In this document: piece by piece, positions 57,455-64,000 of the stretch | Layout of the letters: every line of letters begins with the position of its first letter | Numbering within the stretch: the first letter of the stretch is position 1 | Assembly: GCA_018827375.1 (NCBI GenBank) | Contig: JAHJYW010000032.1 | Span: forward strand, 62,001-126,000 | Length of the DNA: 64,000 nucleotides | Direction: 5' to 3' | DNA from: Alphaproteobacteria bacterium | GTDB lineage: Bacteria > Pseudomonadota > Alphaproteobacteria > Caulobacterales > Hyphomonadaceae | Translations under genes and position numbers: made by a program | The notes under the pieces: model-generated | Databases searched by the model: none | Seen by the model: only the letters and a program-made list of their open reading frames with translations | Told to the model about the DNA's origin: nothing

Positions 57455-58074
57455 TGACCCAAATGAAGACGATCGCTTGCGTGTTTACCGGCATGGGCCT
57501 CGCGGCGATGCTGGCCGCCTGTGCGCCTGCCGAGACACCTGCGCCAGCCGCAGAGCCCGCAACGGAAGTTGCGGCACCCGCCGAGGCGGAGATGTCGGCC
57601 GAGCCTGAAGCCCCCGCCTATGCCATGCCGGCTGGCGGGCCTGGCATCATCTTCACGGTCACGCCCTGCTATGGCACGTGCCCGGCCTATTCGGTCAACC
57701 TGTTCGACGACGGCGTGCTGCTGTTCCGGCGCGCCAATCGCGACACGTCGGACGTTGACGTGATCGTCAGGGAAGACGCGTTCGCAACGCCTGAAGGCTT
57801 TCAGGAACTGGTCGACCAGCTGGAGTCGCAGGGCCTGTCCGAGCTGAACGGCAATTATACGAACACGATGACAGACGGTCGCTGCCGCACCGATGCCTCC
57901 TCGAAAATCCTCGAAGTGCGCACGGCCGAATTCACCAAGCGGGTCGAATTTTACACGGGTTGTTCGGAATTTGCTGACGAGACTAAGCTGCAAGGCCTGT
58001 TCAGCGTCGTTGAAGAGGCTGTGGGCGCTGAGGACCTGCTGGCGCAGTCTGAATCACCTGCTGCGCCGCAATAA
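57454..58074 (+). CDS. DUF6438-type lipoprotein
   Basis: 206 residues: signal peptide with lipobox LAAC, Ala/Pro/Glu linker (about 25-65), then VTPCYGTCPAYSVNLFDDG, the DUF6438 hallmark with a CxxxC pair, and a second Cys pair near the end. Start codon shares a base with the gatA stop (TAATG), so it is translated with gatA. Role unknown. Confidence 0.78.
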   Translation: MTQMKTIACVFTGMGLAAMLAACAPAETPAPAAEPATEVAAPAEAEMSAEPEAPAYAMPAGGPGIIFTVTPCYGTCPAYSVNLFDDGVLLFRRANRDTSDVDVIVREDAFATPEGFQELVDQLESQGLSELNGNYTNTMTDGRCRTDASSKILEVRTAEFTKRVEFYTGCSEFADETKLQGLFSVVEEAVGAEDLLAQSESPAAPQ

Positions 58075-58145
58075 GGCGATCACATTTGCTTCACGATTGC
58101 TGCAGGTTTCGTGGCAAATCCGTTTCGGAATGCTAGGTTAGACTC

Positions 58146-58619
58146 ATGAAACGCTTTATCATTCTCTTCGCCATCATGCTTGTTGTCTCCATTGCCCTGA
58201 TGTGGGCGATGATGGCGCAGAACGGGTATGATCTGTTCGCGCCGGAAATGGCCGGCATGCTGCTCGTGGCTGTTCTTGTGGCGGCCTATGTGTCGTTCCG
58301 GATTTCGCGCATTCTGGCGCGGCGGGTGGAACGCTCGCATGACGGTTCCCCGCTCAAAGGCGCGCAGAAGACCAAACTCTCAGGCCTGTTCAATTCCAAG
58401 AGCAAGGCCCTGCAGGCCCGCGAAGCCCGTGTCGCCGCGCGTCGCAAGCAGCTGATCGCCGAGGGCAAGTTGGTGGAAGAAACGCCGTCGGAGCCTGTCG
58501 TGGAACCTACACCGACAGGTGAAGCGCCTACGCGTGTTCCGCAGTCTGCCTCCGTCGCTGACAAGATGGCTGCCCGGCGTGAGCGCTACCGCCGCGCCAA
58601 GGAAGAAGGCAAGATCTAG
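58146..58619 (+). CDS. Hypothetical membrane protein with charged tail
   Basis: 157 residues: two closely spaced membrane spans (about 4-24 and 36-56) and a long basic cytoplasmic tail with Lys/Arg/Glu heptad-like stretches (about 85-157), ending RRAKEEGKI. No family recognised. Its stop overlaps the end of the convergent gene by 4 nt. Confidence 0.7.
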   Translation: MKRFIILFAIMLVVSIALMWAMMAQNGYDLFAPEMAGMLLVAVLVAAYVSFRISRILARRVERSHDGSPLKGAQKTKLSGLFNSKSKALQAREARVAARRKQLIAEGKLVEETPSEPVVEPTPTGEAPTRVPQSASVADKMAARRERYRRAKEEGKI

Positions 58620-58984
58620 CTGGCGGTCGCGGCCTGAAGCCGGGGAGGCGCCTGACGGGCGCTGACGGCTGCCTCGACCCGCACTTTCGTGCCGCCGCCG
58701 GGGCCATCATCCTCGTCATCTGCGCGTGACCTGTCCGTGATGCGCGAAAGATAGATTCCGACGCCGACAAGGCCGCTGATTGGCGCGAATTGCAGCATCA
58801 TGGCCGCGATGAACAGGATTGGCATGTCCAGCTTGAGGTTGCCAAAGGCGGCGATCACCATGAACAGGCCGATCGCGCCTACCAGAAGGCCCACCGAAAA
58901 GCCCGCGATGAGGTACTTCAGGAAGCCCCTCACAATCGGCCGTTCGTCTTCCCCGGACCCGTCCAGGATCATCTTGAACAACAT
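58616..58984 (-). CDS. Hypothetical two-span membrane protein
   Basis: 122 residues: two membrane spans (about 24-48 and 55-80), an N-terminal cytoplasmic stretch and an acidic/basic C-terminal tail. No family recognised. Located convergent to the preceding gene and 158 bp before gatB on the opposite strand. Confidence 0.65.
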   Translation of the reverse strand: MLFKMILDGSGEDERPIVRGFLKYLIAGFSVGLLVGAIGLFMVIAAFGNLKLDMPILFIAAMMLQFAPISGLVGVGIYLSRITDRSRADDEDDGPGGGTKVRVEAAVSARQAPPRLQAATAS

Positions 58985-59141
58985 GGCTTCCCTCCCGATG
59001 CGCTATTACGCTTGGCCGCATTCTTGACCAGTCCGACGCAAAAGGGAAGTCGGGGGCCATTGAGCAGCCTTCGCGGCTCGACAGGCCGGGCCGCTTGCCG
59101 CTAGAAGAACCCAGGTTTTCAATTGGATCAGAAGGCAAGCC

Positions 59142-60653
59142 ATGTCAGCGCGCACACCCTACGTAATCAAAGGCGACACCGGCGACTGGGAAGTCGTCAT
59201 GGGGCTTGAGATCCACGCCCAGGTGGCCTCGAATGCGAAGCTGTTCTCGGGCGCCTCGACGGAATTCGGCGCCGATCCGAACTGCAATGTCTCGCTGGTC
59301 GATGCCGCGATGCCGGGCATGCTGCCGGTCATTAACAAGAAGTGCGTCGAACAGGCCGTGCGCACGGGCCTTGGCCTGAAGGCCGAGATCAATCTCTACA
59401 GCCGGTTCGACCGCAAGAACTATTTCTATCCTGACCTGCCGCAAGGCTACCAGATCAGCCAGTTCGCCCACCCCATCGTCGGCGAAGGCGAGATCTATGT
59501 GGACGTCGAGCCCGCCCATGGCGGCGAGGCCTACAGCTTCCCGTGCCGTATCGAACGCCTCCACCTCGAACAGGATGCCGGCAAGTCGATCCACGACATG
59601 GACCCGAACTCGACCTATGTGGACCTGAACCGCTCCGGCGTCGCGCTGATGGAAATCGTGTCGAAGCCTGACGTGCGCTCGCCCGCCGAGGCCGCCGCCT
59701 ATGTGAAGAAGATCCGGGCGATCGTCATCGCGCTCGGCACATGCGACGGCGACATGGACAAGGGCAACCTTCGCGCCGACGTGAACGTGTCGGTCTGCAA
59801 ACCGGGCCAGTACGAGAAATTCCGTGAGACGGGCGATTTTGGCCATCTCGGCACACGCTGCGAGCTGAAGAACATGAACTCGTTCCGCTTCATTCAGCAG
59901 GCGATTGAGTACGAAGCGCGCCGCCAGATCGAGATCATCGAAGGCGGCGGCACAGTGGATCAGGAAACACGCCTGTTCGACCCCGTGAAGGTCGAAACGC
60001 GCTCCATGCGCTCCAAGGAAGATGCGCACGACTACCGCTATTTCCCGGACCCGGACCTGCTGCCGCTGGAAATCGAGCAGGCCTGGATCGACGAGATCAA
60101 GGCGAGCCTGCCGGAACTGCCGGACCAGAAGCGCGCGCGCTTTGAGTCCGAATACGGCATCTCGCACTATGACGCCGGTGTGCTGATCGCGGACGCCGAC
60201 AAGGCCGCCTATTTCGAGACCGTGGCCAAGGGCCGTGACGCGAAACTGGCCGCCAACTGGGTGACACAGGAATTGTTCGGCTACCTGAACAAGGAGGGCC
60301 TCGAACTGGGCGACAGCCCGGTTTCGGCCGAGGCGCTGGGCGGCCTGATTGCGCTGATCAGCGACGACACCATCAGTGGCAAGATCGCCAAGGACGTGTT
60401 CGCGCGCATGATTGCGGGCGAGGGCGAGGCGGCGGCGATTGTCGAGATGCACGGCCTGAAACAGGTGACCGATACCGGTGCCATCGAGAAGGTTGTCGAC
60501 GAGATCATCGCGGCCAACCCCGAGCAGGTCGAGAAGGTCAAAGAGAAGCCCCAGACGCTCGGCTGGTTTGTCGGCCAGGTGATGAAGGCGTCAGGTGGCA
60601 AAGCCAACCCGAAAGCCGTGAACGACATCCTGAAGGCGAAGCTGGGGCTTTAA
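59142..60653 (+). CDS. gatB: Asp-tRNA(Asn)/Glu-tRNA(Gln) amidotransferase subunit B
   Basis: tRNA-binding, kinase-like subunit of GatCAB. 503 residues: [25 protein letters not shown] and [10 protein letters not shown] are diagnostic; the helical YqeY-like tail ends [14 protein letters not shown] partial, internally deleted copy of its last 68 codons lies at 63262-63375. Confidence 0.97.
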   Translation: MSARTPYVIKGDTGDWEVVMGLEIHAQVASNAKLFSGASTEFGADPNCNVSLVDAAMPGMLPVINKKCVEQAVRTGLGLKAEINLYSRFDRKNYFYPDLPQGYQISQFAHPIVGEGEIYVDVEPAHGGEAYSFPCRIERLHLEQDAGKSIHDMDPNSTYVDLNRSGVALMEIVSKPDVRSPAEAAAYVKKIRAIVIALGTCDGDMDKGNLRADVNVSVCKPGQYEKFRETGDFGHLGTRCELKNMNSFRFIQQAIEYEARRQIEIIEGGGTVDQETRLFDPVKVETRSMRSKEDAHDYRYFPDPDLLPLEIEQAWIDEIKASLPELPDQKRARFESEYGISHYDAGVLIADADKAAYFETVAKGRDAKLAANWVTQELFGYLNKEGLELGDSPVSAEALGGLIALISDDTISGKIAKDVFARMIAGEGEAAAIVEMHGLKQVTDTGAIEKVVDEIIAANPEQVEKVKEKPQTLGWFVGQVMKASGGKANPKAVNDILKAKLGL

Positions 60654-60745
60654 CGGCGGCTTTTCAGACAGTGTTTGCGCAGCTCGGAAAATGACATTTG
60701 CGTTTCGCGGCTGGAAGGCAATTGTTGGCCTGACGCCACCAGAAC

Positions 60746-61624
60746 TCACTTGAGGTATTGCCGAAACTTGCCAGGTGGCATGCCTGTCGCTTTCTGAAAG
60801 CTGGAAGTGAATTGCGGCTGGCTTGTGAAGCCGGCCGCCTCAGCAATCTCGAGCAAGGACAGGGTCGAATGGACGAGCAACTCTGTTGCACGTGTCACGC
60901 GCTGCCTGATCAGGAACTGGTGAGGTGTTGTTCCGAATGATGTCTTGAAAGCGCGAATGAAGTGGAAGCGACTGAGACCTGCAACCCTTGCCAGTTCCTC
61001 CAGCGTGATCGAAGTGTGCAGATTTTCGCGGATGTAAGCGCGAATGGATACCTCCACCCGACGCGACAGACCGCCTTGGCTCGGCTGGTCACGGTAGTCG
61101 GCGACGCGGTTCAGTCGCCCAAGCTCAAGAACGCAAACCAATGCCAGCGTTTCGAGGTAAGTCGGCTCCGCATCATCTGGCGCCAGCAGTGCGCCTCGCA
61201 GCTTCTGCATGGCGAACAGCAGCGTCGGCTCGGAAAAATAAAGTGCCGGTTTTTCCGGACCACAGGGCGCATGCCTGCCGAGTTCGGTCTGGAGGAGGTC
61301 TGTTTGAAAGAACAAGGCAGTGTAGCTGTTCCTGGTTCCAGAGAGGACGGACCATCCTTCTATTCGCGCGCCCCGCGGCGCGAAGGTCATCTTGTTGCGA
61401 AGATCAAGGATCCGCCGGGGCTCCCGATTTTCAAGAAACGCCAGTCCGTCTGTCAGCTGCAGATCATGCAATGCCAGGTAGTTGGTCTCTCCGCTCCAGG
61501 AATAATCAAACGCAATGGGCGACGCGAGCGACACGTGTTCGCATTCAACGCCACCCAATTTCCTGCGGCCGACTTCGGGTGAAGCCGTTGGGCCGCCGCG
61601 TAATCCAAGGTCAATTCCGGCCAT
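60746..61624 (-). CDS. AraC-family transcriptional regulator
   Basis: 292 residues from the ATG at 61624. The N-terminal part (about 1-190) is a cupin-like sensor domain of unknown ligand; the C-terminal 100 residues hold two helix-turn-helix motifs (ITLEELARVAGLSRFHFIRAF and SLLEIAEAAGFTSQPQF). A TTG 24 codons upstream is possible but lacks a ribosome site. Divergent from the HWE kinase gene. Confidence 0.85.
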   Translation of the reverse strand: MAGIDLGLRGGPTASPEVGRRKLGGVECEHVSLASPIAFDYSWSGETNYLALHDLQLTDGLAFLENREPRRILDLRNKMTFAPRGARIEGWSVLSGTRNSYTALFFQTDLLQTELGRHAPCGPEKPALYFSEPTLLFAMQKLRGALLAPDDAEPTYLETLALVCVLELGRLNRVADYRDQPSQGGLSRRVEVSIRAYIRENLHTSITLEELARVAGLSRFHFIRAFKTSFGTTPHQFLIRQRVTRATELLVHSTLSLLEIAEAAGFTSQPQFTSSFQKATGMPPGKFRQYLK

Positions 61625-61779
61625 ACCGCACCCATTCGCATGTGGAAGATGCCTTTTTTGGCGCCTCAAGGCAACGCGGCTAGCCAGCGGTAGCAATATT
61701 CGATAAAAACCCCTGCGCGCATCAATCGGCTAGGTTGAATCGTATTGCACATCTGGGCCTGCGAGGAGGAGCGACTGTC

Positions 61780-63174
61780 GTGCGGGGTGAACATCCTGTT
61801 GGGCTAGGGACGAACGAAGAAGTTCTGTCACATCTTGCCGCGATCGTCGCGGGAAGTTCTGATGCAATCCTAAGCATGGCGCTGGACGGCACCGTGCAGA
61901 CCTGGAACGCCGCAGCTGAAGAACTGTTCGGCTATTCTGCCAATGAAATTGTGGGTTCCTCCATACGATTGCTGGTTCCGCCGAACAGGGAGGCAGAAGC
62001 AGACGAGTTTCTGGCGAAGCTGTCGCGCGGCGAAAGCATAACCAACTTCGCCACTATGCGGCTCCGCAAAGGCGGGCAGCCTGTTCCTTTGGTCGTCACG
62101 ATTTCCCCAATCCGCGATAGCGCCCGGCGCGTTGTTGGCGCCTCAAAAATCGCACGCAACTTATCTGAAACGCAAAGGGCCGAAGACCGGCTGCGGGAGA
62201 GCGAAGAGCGCCTGAGTACATTGGCCGACAACATATCCCAGCTTGCATGGATGGCGGAGCCCGACGGCCACATCTTCTGGTACAATCGGCGCTGGTACGA
62301 ATACACAGGGACAAGTTTAGAGGACGTCGAAGGTTGGGGATGGCGCGCGGTCCATCACCCCGACCATGTCGACCGCGTGGTCGAGCGCATTCAACGCTCC
62401 TGGGATACGGGAGAACCCTGGGAAGACACCTTTCCGCTGAGGGGGCGCGATGGCTCATTTCGCTGGTTTCTATCGCGCGCCTTACCGATCCGCGATGACT
62501 CCGGAACGATCGTTCGCTGGTTTGGAACCAATACCGACGTCACCGAAGACCGACGACAGCAGGAGCAGATCCAGTTGTTGATGCATGAAACGAACCACCG
62601 GGCGAAAAACACGCTTGGCCTCGTCCAGGCGATTGCACGCCAAACGGCTAACTCGCAAGCCGAGCGCGCATTTGTCGAGCGGTTCTCCGATCGCTTGATT
62701 GCGTTGGCGGCCAATCAGGATGTGCTGGTCAAGGCCGGCTGGCAGGGAGGTGACGCGCAGACCCTCATTCGAGCGCAACTGGCTCATTTTGGCGATCTTT
62801 TCGACTCCAGAATTCTCCTGGATGGTCCGACATTACGTCTCACCACTTCAGCCGTTCAGGTTTTTGGAATGGCGCTACACGAACTGGCAACGAATGCCGG
62901 AAAGTATGGCGCACTCTCGGTCGATACCGGTCAAATCCATATCTCCTGGATGCATGATCCCTCCGCCGGAAAATTCCGTATTGAGTGGACCGAAACCGGA
63001 GGGCCCGAAGTGCGCCCGCCGGAATCAACAGGCTTTGGATCGATCTTGTTGGGGAGAATGGCGCGCCTGAGCCTGAACGCCGATATATCCCTGGATTTCG
63101 CGCCGACAGGTTTGTCGTGGAAGCTGGAATGTCCTCAACAAAAGGCCATTCTGCCTGCAGAAACCAGCTCGTAA
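61780..63174 (+). CDS. PAS-domain HWE-type histidine kinase
   Basis: 464 residues: two PAS domains (about 15-130 and 140-265), then an HWE-family kinase core with phosphoacceptor His in LLMHETNHRAKNTLGLVQAI, N-box ALHELATNAGKYGALS and the WTETGGP motif. GTG at 61780 is preferred: AGGAGGAG lies 7 nt upstream, whereas TTG at 61735 has none. Input may be light or a soluble signal; no LOV Cys is seen. No adjacent response regulator. Confidence 0.88.
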   Translation: MRGEHPVGLGTNEEVLSHLAAIVAGSSDAILSMALDGTVQTWNAAAEELFGYSANEIVGSSIRLLVPPNREAEADEFLAKLSRGESITNFATMRLRKGGQPVPLVVTISPIRDSARRVVGASKIARNLSETQRAEDRLRESEERLSTLADNISQLAWMAEPDGHIFWYNRRWYEYTGTSLEDVEGWGWRAVHHPDHVDRVVERIQRSWDTGEPWEDTFPLRGRDGSFRWFLSRALPIRDDSGTIVRWFGTNTDVTEDRRQQEQIQLLMHETNHRAKNTLGLVQAIARQTANSQAERAFVERFSDRLIALAANQDVLVKAGWQGGDAQTLIRAQLAHFGDLFDSRILLDGPTLRLTTSAVQVFGMALHELATNAGKYGALSVDTGQIHISWMHDPSAGKFRIEWTETGGPEVRPPESTGFGSILLGRMARLSLNADISLDFAPTGLSWKLECPQQKAILPAETSS

Positions 63175-63240
63175 TCCCGCCGCAACCGCGCTTCAAGCGA
63201 CGGCTTCATGGTGGATTCGCTTTGCACTCCGACATCGTGC

Positions 63241-63375
63241 ATGACATTTATTCCCGAAAATCATGGCCTGAAGCACGCGACCCATACCGGCTTCGGCGAA
63301 AAGGTTGTCGATCCGATCATCGCGGCCAACCCGAAAGCCGTGAACGACATCCTGAAAGCGAAGCTGGGGCTCTAG
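63241..63375 (+). pseudogene. Partial copy of the gatB 3' end in a 44-codon open frame
   Basis: Bases 63262-63375 align with gatB 60450-60653 with one precise 90-nt in-frame deletion between two GCCAACCC repeats and about 17 mismatches in 114 positions (by hand). The copy keeps the reading frame and ends at a TAG; an in-frame ATG at 63241 gives MTFIPENHGLKHATHTGFGE and the tail [13 protein letters not shown]. It is a duplication relic, perhaps a boundary of the AraC/HWE kinase segment. Confidence 0.75.
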
Positions 63376-63509
63376 GCGGGGGGGCAGGCAGATATTGGCT
63401 CTTTCGAGCCTTGCTCAACAACACAAACGAATACCTGGCATCACAGACCATCCTCCGCTGACGTCGAGTTCGTTCAGTCCAACGCCTCAACTGAGGCATG
63501 CTTGTCGGT

Positions 63510-64000
63510 TTAGTTTGTAAAGCATACCCGGTTTGTAAGGCCTGACTCAGTCTGTCCGGTATCATAACACCGCGTTGAGCTTGATTTGTAAGGCGCACTG
63601 CTAACTGACGGCCGGGACCGACGCTCATCAGCTGCCTTGGCCAATTCATCCCATATCGTTGGCGGCGGCGGGTTGGCGGCGGCGTAAGCCTGTTCGTCAA
63701 GCCGCCTTTGATAAGTTGCCTTTGCGTCGTAGAATATATTTACGGGCATCTCTTCACACACAGTCCAAGCCCATTTGTCAGGCGTTTCCCTGACAAGCCT
63801 ATAGAATTCACGTTCTCCCGGGCTTCCTGCACCGCGTCTGCCAAAGTTCATATCACCCCATACGATTCCCCACAGGATGGAGCACCCTTCTGTGGCAGCG
63901 ATGCGCGCTTCATTTGGGGCGACTTCGTTGAGCCGCAAGCGAACGTAACTTGCCCATATTACACTCGTTATTTCATATGGCCGAAGACGCCTGCGCGCAG
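63510..64000 (-). CDS. Hypothetical protein, 5' end beyond window
   Basis: The frame is open from the window edge to a TAA at 63510 (about 163 residues seen). The TTG at 63938 is not convincing as a start. Visible features are ILWGIVWGDMNFG, EREFYRLVRETPDKW and a Pro-rich NPPPPTIWDEL. No family recognised. Codon use is less GC-biased than upstream genes. The last 25 codons run through a zone of repeated TTTGTAA words. Confidence 0.4.
   Translation of the reverse strand, partial: ARRRLRPYEITSVIWASYVRLRLNEVAPNEARIAATEGCSILWGIVWGDMNFGRRGAGSPGEREFYRLVRETPDKWAWTVCEEMPVNIFYDAKATYQRRLDEQAYAAANPPPPTIWDELAKAADERRSRPSVSSAPYKSSSTRCYDTGQTESGLTNRVCFTN

Noticed and set aside
59145-60452. 435-codon minus-strand open frame opposite gatB
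   Set aside because: Shadow of gatB in a complementary frame; no start with ribosome site and no domain content.
61735-61779. TTG start giving a longer histidine kinase
   Set aside because: No ribosome site; the GTG at 61780 has AGGAGGAG at the right distance.
63512-63595. Three TTTGTAA-type words, considered as a repeat array
   Set aside because: Spacing is irregular and the shared word is only seven or eight bases; they lie inside an open reading frame.

Overview
This window is a continuous piece of alphaproteobacterial chromosome. Its GC-rich codon use, K+-independent-type H+-pyrophosphatase, CBP3-type cytochrome bc1 chaperone, bamE/chaperone/plsX/fabH/ihfA/merR block and lptD-surA-pdxA-rsmA order are typical of Alphaproteobacteria. 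The many fatty-acid genes and small lipoproteins suggest a marine, Hyphomonas-like member of the Hyphomonadaceae; that family placement is an inference. There is no rRNA, CRISPR array, prophage or recognisable insertion sequence.

Layout. 1-7.3 kb: 3' end of hppA, katG, then bamE facing an envelope/lipid block (bc1 chaperone, plsX, fabH, ihfA, merR regulator, tRNA-Pro). 7.4-26 kb: an accessory metabolic region with oligopeptidase B, msrB, a MaoC hydratase, a GH1 glucosidase coupled to an acyl-CoA synthetase, a tightly overlapping four-gene operon (amidohydrolase, sterol-desaturase-type hydroxylase, NTF2-like protein, GNAT), a crotonase, an epoxide hydrolase, an FG-GAP lipoprotein, a thioesterase, topoisomerase IB, an SDR, a CinA-like protein and an acyl-CoA dehydrogenase. 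26-29 kb: a diguanylate cyclase and an arsR-acr3-arsC operon. 29-32 kb: dnaB and rpsF-rpsR-rplI. 32-38.2 kb: fabD-fabG-acpP-fabF-mltG-yicC-gmk. 38.2-39.3 kb: small membrane, OsmC-like and lipoprotein genes, two of which look damaged. 39.4-46.3 kb: rsmA-pdxA-surA-lptD, a decayed dprA and plsY. 46.3-51.2 kb: GH5 glycosidase, pyrC', pyrB, AEC transporter, ruvX. 51.2-60.7 kb: gatC, gatA and gatB dispersed among lipoproteins, fatty-acid genes (enoyl-CoA hydratase, fadD) and a SET-domain protein. 60.7-64 kb: an AraC regulator and an HWE histidine kinase, bounded on the right by an 85%-identical, internally deleted copy of the gatB 3' end, then an unrecognised gene that leaves the window.

The main themes are fatty-acid and phospholipid synthesis (fabD, fabG, acpP, fabF, fabH, plsX, plsY), fatty-acid breakdown (two acyl-CoA ligases, acyl-CoA dehydrogenase, crotonases, MaoC hydratase), outer-membrane assembly (bamE, surA, lptD) and translation (ribosomal proteins, GatCAB, rsmA).

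The most notable observations are: a dprA pseudogene that still carries its original 4-nt overlap with plsY; the gatB tail copy; the overlapping four-gene lipid-modification-like operon; a structured rpsF leader resembling the S6:S18 autoregulatory RNA; and candidate regulatory sites for katG (OxyR-like), ihfA (IHF), acpP (double hairpin) and fadD (24-nt palindrome).
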